This document shows positions 18,165 to 32,013 of a DNA stretch of 64,000 nucleotides, piece after piece. The stretch covers positions 434,001-498,000 of the forward strand of contig LJCX01000029.1 in NCBI GenBank assembly GCA_001298545.1, written 5' to 3'. The DNA comes from Actinobacteria bacterium OV320. GTDB lineage: Bacteria > Actinomycetota > Actinomycetes > Streptomycetales > Streptomycetaceae. The first letter of the stretch is position 1; every line of letters begins with the position of its first letter. The position numbers were made by a program, and so were the translations under genes. The notes below the pieces were generated by a model. It made no database searches, had not been told where the DNA came from, and saw only the letters and a list, made by a program, of their open reading frames with translations.

Positions 18165-19226
18165 GTGACCACTGTGACCAAGGAGGCCGGGGCGCCCGTC
18201 CCGGCCGGCGCGGGCGCGTTCCTCTCGGTGCGGGACCTGCACGTCAGTTTCAGCACCGAGGACGGATCCGTCCGGGCCGTCGACGGGCTCTCCTTCGACC
18301 TCGAACGCGGCCGCACCCTCGGCATCGTCGGTGAGTCGGGATCCGGGAAGTCCGTCACCAACCTGACCGTCCTCGGGTTGCACAACCCGATGTTCACCAC
18401 CGTCGAGGGCGAGATCCTGCTGGAGGGCCAGGAGCTGACCACGGCCCGGGAGTCGGAGCTGGAGAAACTGCGCGGCAACAAGGTCGCGATGATCTTCCAG
18501 GACCCGCTCACCGCGCTCTCCCCGTACTACACCGTCGGCCGGCAGATCGCCGAGCCGTACATGAAGCACCGGGGCGCCTCGAAGAAGGCCGCCTGGGAGC
18601 GCACGGTGGAGATGCTCGGCAAGGTCGGCATCCCCAACCCCCGGGAACGGGCGAAGGACTACCCCCACCAGTTCTCCGGCGGGATGCGGCAGCGCGCGAT
18701 GATCGCGATGGCGCTGGTCTGCGATCCCGACCTGCTGATCGCCGACGAGCCGACCACCGCGCTCGACGTCACCGTCCAGGCGCAGATCCTCGACCTGCTC
18801 AAGGACCTTCAGCGGGAGTTCGGCACCGCGATCATCTTCATCACGCACGACCTCGGTGTCATCGCCGACATGGCCGACGACATCATGGTGATGTACGCGG
18901 GCGGCGCGGTCGAGCGCGGGACGACCGAGCAGGTGCTGCGCTCACCGCAACACCCGTACACCTGGGGCCTGTTGAACTCCATGCCCCGGCTCGACTCGGA
19001 CCTGGGCACTCCGCTCGCCCCCATTCCGGGCGCCCCGCCGTCGCTGCTGACCCCGCCCTCCGGCTGCCGCTTCCACCCCCGCTGCACCTTCCGGGACCGG
19101 GTGAGCGGCAACCGCTGTGTCACCGAACGTCCCCCGCTGGCCCCGGACCGCGCCTCCGCCTGTCACCTCACGGCGGAGCAGAAGCGGACCATCTTCGAGG
19201 ACGAGATCAAGCCCCGACTGGGGTAG
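18165..19226 (+). CDS. bldKD: Oligopeptide ABC importer ATPase (DppD-like), BldKD
   Basis: 353 residues from a GTG at 18165 with AGGAG 8 bp upstream, 32 bp after bldKC. Walker A is GESGSGKSVT, the signature is FSGGMRQR, Walker B is LLIADEPTTALD, and the switch is ITHDLGVI. The C-terminal oligopeptide-transporter extension with GCRFHPRCTFRDR carries the Cys pattern typical of DppD/OppD. It forms the ATP-hydrolysing heterodimer with BldKE on the inner face of the membrane. Confidence 0.9.
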   Translation: MTTVTKEAGAPVPAGAGAFLSVRDLHVSFSTEDGSVRAVDGLSFDLERGRTLGIVGESGSGKSVTNLTVLGLHNPMFTTVEGEILLEGQELTTARESELEKLRGNKVAMIFQDPLTALSPYYTVGRQIAEPYMKHRGASKKAAWERTVEMLGKVGIPNPRERAKDYPHQFSGGMRQRAMIAMALVCDPDLLIADEPTTALDVTVQAQILDLLKDLQREFGTAIIFITHDLGVIADMADDIMVMYAGGAVERGTTEQVLRSPQHPYTWGLLNSMPRLDSDLGTPLAPIPGAPPSLLTPPSGCRFHPRCTFRDRVSGNRCVTERPPLAPDRASACHLTAEQKRTIFEDEIKPRLG

Positions 19227-19273
19227 GGGCAGGACCTGAGGAGCAAGCACGTGAAGAAGGCCAGGAGGAGCAC

Positions 19274-20395
<1,122 letters not shown>

Positions 20396-20457
20396 CTCCG
20401 GCAGGCCGGCGGCTGATCTCCGGCGTCGCTCCGGCGGGGTGCCTGGTTTCGGTGTCG

Positions 20458-20661
20458 TCCGGCGTGTGGTGACGGGTGCGGGTGCGTGGTGGTTGGTTGC
20501 GCAGTTCCCCGCGCCCCTGGGGGCTGGTTCCGGCGTGTGGTGACGGGTGCGGGTGCGTGGTGGTTGGTTGCGCAGTTCCCCGCGCCCCTGAGGGGGTGGT
20601 TCCGGCCCGTGGTGTCGGGTGCGGGTGTGTTGTGGCTGGTCGCGCAGTTCCCCGCGCCCCT
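20458..20661. repeat. Three tandem copies of a ~71-bp intergenic repeat
   Basis: The bldKE-methyltransferase gap (20396-20702) is largely made of a repeat with period 71-72 bp. Units begin TCCGGCGTGTGG or TCCGGCCCGTGG at 20458, 20529 and 20601. Each ends in the 20-base core GCGCAGTTCCCCGCGCCCCT, at 20499, 20570 and 20642. Units 1 and 2 are nearly identical. The same core occurs a fourth time at 26728. I recognise it as a common dispersed intergenic sequence in Streptomyces chromosomes. Confidence 0.9.
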
Positions 20662-20702
20662 GGGGGGCCCCGGGGCCCCGCAGGGCCCCCAGGGGCGCGG
20701 GG
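20650..20702. terminator. Bidirectional terminator-like hairpin built from the repeat core
   Basis: Perfect 17-bp arms (20650-20666 and 20686-20702) around 19 nt that are themselves self-complementary. The left arm begins inside the last repeat core. It lies between the convergent bldKE and methyltransferase genes and ends 1 bp before the latter's stop codon, so it can terminate both. Confidence 0.75.
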
Positions 20703-21443
20703 CTATCCGGCCGGTGTCGCTATCGTGATGATCTCCGGGCTTGTCCGGGTCAGGGGGTCCCGGTCCCAGGTCCCGTACTGCTCCTCCACCCGCAGCCCCG
20801 CCTCCGCCAGGAAACCGGTCAGGCTCCCCGGGGTGAGGAAGCGGAGGGTGGCGCGGCCGGTGTGGCGTCGGGGCCAGCCGGGGGAGTCGAAGGTCTCCGT
20901 GAACGTGACCCGGTCACCGGAAGGTTCGTCCGCCACCTCGTGCCAGACCCGTACGACCCGGCCTTCCGCGTCGGTGACCTCGCGGACGCGGTCCGGGGTC
21001 CAGCTCTCCCAGGCCCGCGCGGCCGGGTTGCGGGTCTCGAACACGAACCGCCCTCCGTCGCTCAGGGCCGACCGTACGGCTCGCAGCGCGCCGCGCAGCT
21101 CCTCGTCGCCGAGAAGTACCTGGAAGGCATGGCCCGTCATGATCACGAGGTCGAAGTCGCCCTGCCACAAACGGGTGTCGAGGTCCCCCAGCAACCACTC
21201 CACGCCGGGCGCCCGGCGCCGGGCCTGGACGAGCATCGCGGCCGCCGGGTCGAGGCCCGTGAGCCGCCCCGGATGGCCGTCCGACGCCGCCCGCGCGAGG
21301 AGCCGGCCCGTGCCGCAGCCGACGTCGAGCACCGAGTCGGCGGATCTCACCAGGTTCAGATAGAAGTCGTCGTCCGGCCCCCACGGATTGATGCTGTCGT
21401 ACAGCGCGGCGAGTGTCAGATCAGCGAACGAATGATCGACCAC
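20703..21443 (-). CDS. SAM-dependent methyltransferase (class I)
   Basis: 246 residues from the GTG at 21443. The start is uncertain: there is no good ribosome site, and a GTG 18 bp further upstream is an alternative. Motif I VLDVGCGTGRLLARA binds S-adenosylmethionine; LTGLDPAAAMLVQAR has the acidic ribose-binding residue; FDLVIMTGHAFQVL and LSDGGRFVFETRNPAARAW complete the fold. The substrate cannot be read from sequence. It is divergent from the DUF664 gene with ~95 bp between them and convergent with bldKE. Confidence 0.85.
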   Translation of the reverse strand: MVDHSFADLTLAALYDSINPWGPDDDFYLNLVRSADSVLDVGCGTGRLLARAASDGHPGRLTGLDPAAAMLVQARRRAPGVEWLLGDLDTRLWQGDFDLVIMTGHAFQVLLGDEELRGALRAVRSALSDGGRFVFETRNPAARAWESWTPDRVREVTDAEGRVVRVWHEVADEPSGDRVTFTETFDSPGWPRRHTGRATLRFLTPGSLTGFLAEAGLRVEEQYGTWDRDPLTRTSPEIITIATPAG

Positions 21444-21539
21444 CGCGGCAGTGTGCCACACCTCGGCGCGGCACAGGACAAGATCCAGAACATCCGAATT
21501 CCCTCGACAGGCGGGCCGGGGACGGACATGCTCGGCGCG

Positions 21540-22046
21540 ATGACGAGAACAGACGACATGCCTTCCGCGTGGGACGAGCGCACCCAGCTCACCACCTTCC
21601 TCGACTACGCCCGCGACACCGCCCGCGCCAAGTGCGAGGGCCTCTCCGCCGAGGACGCCCGCAAGGCGCCCCTGCCGGGTTCGCCGCTGATGACCCCGAG
21701 CGGCCTGGTCAACCATCTGCGCTGGGTCGAGTACTACTGGTTCCGGGTCGTGTTCCTCGGCGAGGAGGACGAGGGGCCGTGGACCGACGAGGACCCCGAC
21801 CGCGAGATGCGCATCGCCGTCGACCTCCCGCTCGCGCAGGTGCTGGACGAGTACGCCGAACACGCCGAGCGGCACCGCAAGCTGGTCGCCGAGCAGGACC
21901 TCGACGCCAAGGCACAGCGGGCGACGCGCGACGGCCGTCATGTGGACCTGCGCTGGATCCTCCTGCACCTGATCGAGGAGACGGCCCGGCACAACGGCCA
22001 CCTCGACATCCTGCGCGAACTGATCGACGGCCGCACCGGCGTCTAG
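21540..22046 (+). CDS. DinB/DUF664 family protein
   Basis: 168 residues from the ATG at 21540; the ATG at 21528, with GGGGA before it, would add four. It has the four-helix DinB/YfiT-like fold, with likely metal-binding His residues in GLVNHLRWVEYYWF and near the end in LLHLIEETARHNGHLDIL. In actinobacteria this family often contains mycothiol- or other thiol-dependent transferases. Mycothiol is made by this organism (mshB at 49.4 kb). The exact reaction is unknown. Confidence 0.8.
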   Translation: MTRTDDMPSAWDERTQLTTFLDYARDTARAKCEGLSAEDARKAPLPGSPLMTPSGLVNHLRWVEYYWFRVVFLGEEDEGPWTDEDPDREMRIAVDLPLAQVLDEYAEHAERHRKLVAEQDLDAKAQRATRDGRHVDLRWILLHLIEETARHNGHLDILRELIDGRTGV

Positions 22047-22371
22047 GGGCCGGCCGCGCTTCTCTCCCCCCGCGTCGAAGGGGTTTCCGCTGGTCGGGCC
22101 GGGGTGGAAGACCGACGAAAGACCGGTGAAAGATCGCCGAAGGGGTCCGGAAAGACGGCTCGGCGAGACTCTTGTCCGGGGCGGGCGACCGACGGGGGAC
22201 ACGCGGCGCCCGCCCCGCCCCGGGCCCGGCCGCCCCGCCTCGTACGGCACCCGGCCGCCGCCCCGGCCCCGGCCGCGGGGATTGGCCGGATCCCGACGCC
22301 CGGGAACCCGCCGGTTCCCGATCGTGAAGGTCGGCGTTGCCCGGCAGTCGCCCCTGGACTACGTTCTGTGA
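22047..22371 (+). promoter_or_regulatory. Upstream region of the large SARP gene with 11-bp spaced repeats and a leaderless promoter
   Basis: 325 bp without an ORF. GAAAGA, GAAAGA, GAAGGG and GAAAGA stand at 22117, 22128, 22139 and 22150, exactly 11 bp apart; SARP proteins bind direct repeats with this helical spacing. A good promoter lies at the other end: TTGCCC (22337-22342), 17-bp spacer, TACGTT (22360-22365), 6 bp before the ATG. The mRNA of the SARP gene is therefore probably leaderless. The repeats are ~180 bp upstream of that promoter, so a direct link is not evident. Confidence 0.5.
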
Positions 22372-25773
<3,402 letters not shown>

Positions 25774-25779
25774 TCCGGT

Positions 25780-26565
25780 TCAGACGGACGTGGCGTACGC
25801 GCTGCCGAGCCGCAGCCGCGGGTCGCGGGCGAGGATCCGTTCGTGCAGGGACCGCAGCTCCGGGCCCGGTTCGCAGCCCAGCAGGTCGATCATCCGCAGG
25901 CGCAGCAGCTGGAAGCAGTCCAGCGCGTCCGCCTGGCGTCCCCCGCGGTGCAGGGCGAGCATCAGCAGGCCCGTGACCTTCTCGTCGAAGGGGTGCATCT
26001 CGGCCAGCCAGTGCAGCTGCGGCAGGCACTCCTCGTGCCGTCCCACCCGCAGGTACAGCTCGGTGCTGCCGACCAGCGCCTCCCGGTGCTCACGCCGCAG
26101 CGTCACCCGCGTCGACTCCGCCCAGGCCGTGCGCACGACGGACAGCGGCTCGCCCCGCCACAGCTCCAGGGCCCGCGCGTAGAGGCCGAGAGCCGTCTCG
26201 GTGTCACCGGCGCGGGCCTCCTGCTGCGCCTGCCGGACCAGGGCGCGGAACCGCGCGGTGTCGACGCAGCGTTCGTCGATCGCGAGGACGTATCCGCCTC
26301 GCTTCCGGATCAGTTCGAAGCCCTCGGTCAGCTGCCCGTCGGCCCGCAGCGCCTTCCGCAGCCGGGTGGCCTGGATGTACAGCGCGTCACGCGGGTGCTG
26401 GGGCCGGCGCTCCTGCCAGACGCGCTCGATCAGCGTCTCGTCGGCGACGAACGCGCCGGGGGTCCAGGCCAGTGCCGCCAGCAGCAGTTTGGTGCCGTGC
26501 GGAAGCGGCAGCTTGTCGCCGGAGCGGGCCCGTGCCTCGACGCAGCCAAGCAGCTGAATTTCCAT
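25780..26565 (-). CDS. Short SARP-family transcriptional regulator
   Basis: 261 residues from the ATG at 26565, with GGGGGG just upstream; the in-frame upstream extension was rejected. It has a winged helix (MEIQLLGCVEARARSG, ETLIERVWQERRP, LRKALRADGQLTEGFELIRKRGGYVLAI) followed by a BTAD helical domain (ALELWRGEPLS to LLGCEPGPELRSLHERIL). This is the length and order of classical pathway-specific SARPs, such as those of antibiotic clusters. No biosynthetic cluster lies beside it. Neighbours are the large SARP (convergent) and the second peptide importer. An inverted repeat built on TCGAG lies just before its start. Confidence 0.88.
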   Translation of the reverse strand: MEIQLLGCVEARARSGDKLPLPHGTKLLLAALAWTPGAFVADETLIERVWQERRPQHPRDALYIQATRLRKALRADGQLTEGFELIRKRGGYVLAIDERCVDTARFRALVRQAQQEARAGDTETALGLYARALELWRGEPLSVVRTAWAESTRVTLRREHREALVGSTELYLRVGRHEECLPQLHWLAEMHPFDEKVTGLLMLALHRGGRQADALDCFQLLRLRMIDLLGCEPGPELRSLHERILARDPRLRLGSAYATSV

Positions 26566-26578
26566 GTACCCCCCGTAC

Positions 26579-26593
26579 CTCGAACCACTCGAG
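26579..26593. promoter_or_regulatory. CTCGA-5 bp-TCGAG dyad before the short SARP
   Basis: Perfect 5-bp arms (26579-26583, 26589-26593) centred ~21 bp upstream of the start codon. TCGAG is the core of the heptamer bound by the SARP ActII-ORF4, but there it occurs as direct repeats. It may be an operator for autoregulation (inference). Confidence 0.35.
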
Positions 26594-26727
26594 TCACCAC
26601 TGTGCGCGCGAGGTGTTCGGCTGGCGCATGGATGCTGCACGGGATGGCTGCCGCCGGCTGGGCGGGGGCGCGGCAGGGGTGGGTGGGTTGCGGTGCGTCG
26701 CGCGGGTGCGGTTCGTCGTGGCCGGTC

Positions 26728-26747
26728 GCGCAGTTCCCCGCGCCCCT
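26728..26747. repeat. Fourth copy of the GCGCAGTTCCCCGCGCCCCT core
   Basis: An exact copy of the 20-base core seen three times at 20.5 kb, again followed by G/C-rich inverted repeats (GGGCCCCGCAGGGCCC type). It lies in the 353-bp gap 26566-26918 between the short SARP start and the importer's last gene. The rest of that gap holds the dyad at 26579, the terminator at 26803 and no ORF. Confidence 0.9.
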
Positions 26748-26802
26748 GGCGGCCCTGCGGGCCCCGCAGGGCCCCCGGGCCCGCCAGGGCCAGGAAACGG
26801 TG

Positions 26803-26831
26803 AAGGCCCGCGCCGGGTGAGCGCGGGCCTT
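26803..26831. terminator. Terminator of the second peptide importer operon
   Basis: Perfect 11-bp stem (AAGGCCCGCGC / GCGCGGGCCTT) with a 7-nt loop, about 90 bp beyond the stop of the reverse operon. Confidence 0.8.
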
Positions 26832-26918
26832 CGTCCCCTGGACCGGACGTTCATGGGCTCGGGTCAATGGGCCGAGAAAGTCCGCTCCGAAAGGGGGCGG
26901 CTGACGAAAAGGGGTGTG

Positions 26919-27980
<1,062 letters not shown>

Positions 27981-28006
27981 GGTGGTGAAATCCCGTCTCT
28001 TGTACG

Positions 28007-29044
28007 TCAGTTCGCGGCGCTGCCGGCGAGGTCCGTGAAGAACTCGGCGCGCTGGTCGGCGGTCAGGTGGCAGGCGGAACCCCGGCCGTTCGTGACCTCC
28101 AGCGGCGGCTGCTCCTTGGAGCACAGGCCCCCTTCGACCTTCTCGGCGAAGGTGCACCGGGGGTGGAAGCGGCAGCCCGTGGGCGGGTTCAGCAGCGAGG
28201 GCGGCGAACCGGGGATCGGGTTGAGCGGGACGTCCACCGGGTGTTCCAGGTTCGGCATCGAGCTCAGCAGGCCCAGCGTGTAGGGGTGCTGCGGGCTCCG
28301 CAGCACCTCCCTCTTGGTGCCTCGCTCCACACACCGGCCGCCGTACATCACCAGCACGTCGTCGGCGATGTCGGCGATGACGCCCAGGTCGTGCGTGATG
28401 AAGACGATCGAGGTGCCGAACTCCTGCTGGAGGTCCTTGAGCAGGTCCATGATCTGCGCCTGCACGGTCACGTCGAGAGCCGTGGTCGGCTCGTCGGCGA
28501 TCAGCAGCTCCGGGTCGCACACCAGCGCCATGGCGATCATCGCGCGCTGGCGCATACCGCCGGAGAACTGGTGCGGGTAGTCGTCCACCCGGACCTCCGG
28601 CTGGGGGATGCCCACCCGCCGCAGCATCTCGATCGCCCGGGCCCGCGACTGGCTCTTGGAGGCGCCGGTGTGCTTGCGGTACGTCTCACTGATCTGCTTG
28701 CCGATCGTGTGATACGGCGACAGCGAGGCCAGCGCGTCCTGGAAGATCATCGACATCTTGTTGCCGCGCAGCCGCTCCAGCTGCTTCTCGGACGCGGTCA
28801 GCAGTTCCTTGTCGTCCAGCAGGATCTCGCCCTCGATCGCCGTGCGGTCGCGGTCGTGCAGACCCAGGATGGCCAGGTTGGTGACCGACTTGCCGGAGCC
28901 CGACTCGCCCACGATGCCGAGCGTCTTGCCCTTCAACAGGTCGAAGGAGAGCCCGTCGACGGCCTTGACGATGCCGTCCTCGGTGGAGAAATGGACTTTC
29001 AGGTCCCTGACGGAGAGGAAGGGCTGCTGATCGGTGCTCGTCAC
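28007..29044 (-). CDS. Oligopeptide ABC importer ATPase (DppD-like), BldKD paralogue
   Basis: 345 residues from a GTG at 29044 with AGGAG 8-9 bp upstream. Walker A is GESGSGKSVT, the signature FSGGMRQRAMIAMALV, Walker B LLIADEPTTALDVT, the switch ITHDLGVI, and the C-terminal extension GCRFHPRCTFAEKV. It aligns with BldKD over its whole length. It is predicted to form a heterodimer with the product of the gene at 26919. Confidence 0.92.
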   Translation of the reverse strand: MTSTDQQPFLSVRDLKVHFSTEDGIVKAVDGLSFDLLKGKTLGIVGESGSGKSVTNLAILGLHDRDRTAIEGEILLDDKELLTASEKQLERLRGNKMSMIFQDALASLSPYHTIGKQISETYRKHTGASKSQSRARAIEMLRRVGIPQPEVRVDDYPHQFSGGMRQRAMIAMALVCDPELLIADEPTTALDVTVQAQIMDLLKDLQQEFGTSIVFITHDLGVIADIADDVLVMYGGRCVERGTKREVLRSPQHPYTLGLLSSMPNLEHPVDVPLNPIPGSPPSLLNPPTGCRFHPRCTFAEKVEGGLCSKEQPPLEVTNGRGSACHLTADQRAEFFTDLAGSAAN

Positions 29045-29092
29045 GGGGACGCTCCTGGGGGGTGATGCGAGAGGTAGGGGGCTTGGCGGAGG

Positions 29093-30073
29093 TCAGGCGA
29101 GCCGGATCCGCGGGTCGATGAGAGCGTAGACGGCATCGACGATGATGTTGAAGAACACGATCGCACCGGCCGCCAGGAGGGTCACGCCGAGCAGCATCGG
29201 CAGGTCGCTCTGGTCCACGGACTTCACCGCGAGCCGGCCGATGCCCGGGAGGCTGAAGGTCTGCTCGGTGATGATGGCGCCGCCGATGAGCGTGCCGAGG
29301 TCGATGCCGAACACCGTGACGATGGGGCCCATCGCGCCGCGCCAGGCGAACCGGAAGAACACGTTCGCCCGGGACAGGCCCTTGGCGCGGGCGGTACGGA
29401 CGTAGTCCTCGCTCAGTTGCTCCACGAGCTGCGAACGGGTCATACGGGTGTAGTTGGCGGTGAAGATGATCGCCAGGACCAGCCAGGGCAGCAGCAGTCC
29501 GGAGAACCAGGCGACCGGGTCGTCGCTGAAGGGCGTCCACGACGGCTGGTCGAGCCATCCCAGCTGCGCGACGAAGTAGTACATCGCGATGTAGCCGACG
29601 AAGTAGATCTGCAGCGACGAGCCGAGCAGCGACGCCGAGCTGGCGAACTTGTCCAGGAACCGGCCCTGCTTGAGGGCGGCGAGCATGCCCGCGCCGACAC
29701 CGAGGACGAGGAAGACGACGGCCGCGCCGAAGGCGAGCGAGAGGGTCGTCGGCAGGCGGTCCATGATCGTGTCGAAGACCGGCACGTTGTTGGCGAAGGA
29801 GTAGCCGAAGCAGGGTGCGTCGCAGTACCCGTAACCGGCGTAGTCGCGACCGGCGAAGACGCCCTTCAGCCAGTACCAGTACTGCACCGGGATGGAGTGG
29901 TCGATGCCCAGGTTCTTCCGGATCTGCGCGAGGTTCTCAGGCGTGCAGTTCTTGCCGCAGGACATCATGGCGGGGTCACGCGGCACGGCGTAGAAGAGCC
30001 AGAAGGTGATGGCGCTGATGATCAACAGAATGACCAGCGCGCCGATGACTCGGCGGACAAGGAAGCGGAGCAT
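29093..30073 (-). CDS. Oligopeptide ABC importer permease (DppB-like), BldKC paralogue
   Basis: 326 residues from the ATG at 30073, the same length as BldKC. An in-frame upstream start (30157) lies in the hairpin region and was rejected. MLRFLVRRVIGALVILLII is the first helix. The external loop again has CGKNC and a second Cys pair (CDAPC). The EAA-type loop is EDYVRTARAKGLSRANVF. It is the third gene of the reverse operon, separated from the binding-protein gene by a hairpin. Confidence 0.92.
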   Translation of the reverse strand: MLRFLVRRVIGALVILLIISAITFWLFYAVPRDPAMMSCGKNCTPENLAQIRKNLGIDHSIPVQYWYWLKGVFAGRDYAGYGYCDAPCFGYSFANNVPVFDTIMDRLPTTLSLAFGAAVVFLVLGVGAGMLAALKQGRFLDKFASSASLLGSSLQIYFVGYIAMYYFVAQLGWLDQPSWTPFSDDPVAWFSGLLLPWLVLAIIFTANYTRMTRSQLVEQLSEDYVRTARAKGLSRANVFFRFAWRGAMGPIVTVFGIDLGTLIGGAIITEQTFSLPGIGRLAVKSVDQSDLPMLLGVTLLAAGAIVFFNIIVDAVYALIDPRIRLA

Positions 30074-30133
30074 GAGGCGTGACTTTCCGGACGGGGCGCC
30101 GTCGCCGCGGTAAGGAGAGGGGGGTGGACCGCA

Positions 30134-30161
30134 GGGGGTGGCCATGGTGACGGCCACCCCC
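30134..30161 (-). terminator. Intra-operon hairpin after the second binding-protein gene
   Basis: Perfect 10-bp stem (GGGGGTGGCC / GGCCACCCCC) with an 8-nt loop, 13 bp past the stop of the binding-protein gene on the reverse strand. Its position and stem length match the hairpin behind bldKB, though the sequence differs. Confidence 0.65.
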
Positions 30162-30174
30162 AGGGGGCGTGCGC

Positions 30175-31935
30175 TTACTTCTTGGCGTAGAGCTTGGAGA
30201 GCGCGACGCAGGTGTTGGCGCTGTCCCAGATGACGTTGCCGACCTTGGAGCCGTACAGGTAGTTACGGATCTTGTGGTAGTCCGGGACGACCGCGGCGAG
30301 CTCCATGATCATCTTGTCGATGTTGCCCCAGGCCTTGTTGGCCTCCGCCACGTCCGCGATCTGGGACGCCGCGTCGATCGCCTTGTTGACGCTCGGGTCG
30401 TTCAGCTGGGCGTAGTTGCTGCGGCCGTCGCCGATGTTCTTGCCGCTCCAGCAGGGGTAGAACTGCGAGTAGCCGTTCGGCCAGTCCGGGCTCCAGCCGG
30501 CCGCGAACAGGTCGAAGTCGTTGTCGATCTTGCCGATCTGGGTGTAGAAGGTCGACTTGTCGACCTGCTTGTTGACGACCGTGAAGCCGGCCTCTTCCAG
30601 CGCGTTCTTGATGGCGACGGCGGTCTTCACCGCGGTGTCCGACTGCTGGTAGGCGATGACCAGCTTCTGGCCGACCTTGCCGGCCTCCTTCAGCAGGGCC
30701 TTGGCCTTCGCCGGGTCGCCGCCCGGCTTCTTGTCCACGCCGTACAGGTCGAACTTGGTGTAGCCGGGCGTCACCGGGGCGAAGATCGTGGTGGCGATCT
30801 CCTGGCTGTAGGCGCCACCGCCGATGGTCTGCAGCTGCTGGTGCGGCCAGGCGTAGTTGATGGCCTGGCGGACCTTGAGGTCCGTGATCCGGGTCATGTT
30901 GATCGGCCAGTAGTAGGTGACCGTGTCGACCGCGGTGAGGACGCGCTTCTTCAGCTCGGCGTTGGTGAGGACCTGGGCGATGCGCTCGGGCGCGACCTCG
31001 TTGAAGATCGGCACCGCGTACTGGTCGGTGCCCTTGTCCGCGATCCAGCGGTCGGTCGAGGCGACCAGCTCGTAGCCCATCTGGAACAGGTACTTGTCCG
31101 GGTAGGCGTTGCGGATCGCGTCGGTCTTCGGGTCCCAGTGCTCGTTGCGCACGAAGGTCATCGACTTGCCGATGTTGCGGCTCTCGACCTTATACGGGCC
31201 GCAGGAGATCGGCTGCTTGTCGTACTTCTCCTTGGTGTCGTGCTTCTTGGGCACCAGGGAGTAAGCGCGCATCGCGAGCGTGAAGTTGAAGTCGGCGCGG
31301 GCTTCCTTCAGACGGAAGGTGATGGTCTTGCCGTCGACCTCGATGGAGTCGAGGCTCTTGCCCTCGTACGGGCCCTTGTACTTGTCGCCGCCCACCAGGA
31401 AGTCCTGGACGTAGCGCGGACCCTCGGTGACGAAGGTGGCGAAGAGGCGCTCGAAGGTGTGGCGGAGGTCGTCCGAGGAGACCTCGGCGCCGTCCTCCCA
31501 CTTCAGACCGTCCTTCAGCGTGAAGGACCAGGTCTTGCCGCCGTCCTTCATGGTGCCGGCGTCGGTCGCGGCGTCGCCGACCAGGGTGGCGTTGCCCTTG
31601 GCGTCCAGCTTGTAGCCGGTCAGACCGCGCATGATCGGCACGGTGATGGCGCCCTCGGTGGAGACGTAGATCTGCGCCGGGTCCATGTGGTCCATGTCGA
31701 ACTGCTGGAGCGAGTAGATCGTCCCGCCCTTGACCGCGCCCGTCACCTCGGGGGCCGGGCCGGTGGAGTCGGCCTTGGTGCCGACCGGGATCTCGACCGT
31801 CTTGGCCCCGGTGACCTTGGGGGCCTTGTCCTGCGAGGAGCCCCCCTCGCTGCCGCTGCTGCACGCACTCAGCACCGACGTCGACGCCGCGGCAACGCCG
31901 GTGGCGATGAGGAAGTTTCTGCGCGAGAAGGACAT
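30175..31935 (-). CDS. Oligopeptide-binding lipoprotein, probably Tat-exported (BldKB paralogue)
   Basis: 586 residues from the ATG at 31935 (AAGGCAGG upstream). The N-terminus MSFSRRNFLIATGVAAA fits the twin-arginine (Tat) consensus SRRxFL, and LSAC (Cys ~25) is a lipobox, so it is probably a folded, Tat-exported lipoprotein. The mature part is SBP family 5: GGTIYSLQQFDMDHMDPAQ, KWEDGAEVSSDDLRHTFERL, and FAAGWSPDWPNGYSQF. It shares the overall plan and several segments with BldKB. Peptide specificity cannot be read from sequence. Confidence 0.92.
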   Translation of the reverse strand: MSFSRRNFLIATGVAAASTSVLSACSSGSEGGSSQDKAPKVTGAKTVEIPVGTKADSTGPAPEVTGAVKGGTIYSLQQFDMDHMDPAQIYVSTEGAITVPIMRGLTGYKLDAKGNATLVGDAATDAGTMKDGGKTWSFTLKDGLKWEDGAEVSSDDLRHTFERLFATFVTEGPRYVQDFLVGGDKYKGPYEGKSLDSIEVDGKTITFRLKEARADFNFTLAMRAYSLVPKKHDTKEKYDKQPISCGPYKVESRNIGKSMTFVRNEHWDPKTDAIRNAYPDKYLFQMGYELVASTDRWIADKGTDQYAVPIFNEVAPERIAQVLTNAELKKRVLTAVDTVTYYWPINMTRITDLKVRQAINYAWPHQQLQTIGGGAYSQEIATTIFAPVTPGYTKFDLYGVDKKPGGDPAKAKALLKEAGKVGQKLVIAYQQSDTAVKTAVAIKNALEEAGFTVVNKQVDKSTFYTQIGKIDNDFDLFAAGWSPDWPNGYSQFYPCWSGKNIGDGRSNYAQLNDPSVNKAIDAASQIADVAEANKAWGNIDKMIMELAAVVPDYHKIRNYLYGSKVGNVIWDSANTCVALSKLYAKK

Positions 31936-32013
31936 GCTGCCTGCCTTGAAGTGGAAGTGATGAGAGAGATCCGGCACCCGGCGTCCTTGCCGTGGGCCTG
32001 GAGACGGCCGGAG

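Noticed and set aside
20458..20661. The tandem repeats as a CRISPR array
   Set aside because: Units are 71-72 bp and nearly identical throughout, with no variable spacers and no cas genes nearby.
26594..26854. Small ORFs over the gap between the short SARP and the second importer
   Set aside because: They run across the dispersed repeat and terminator hairpins and have no codon bias or ribosome sites.
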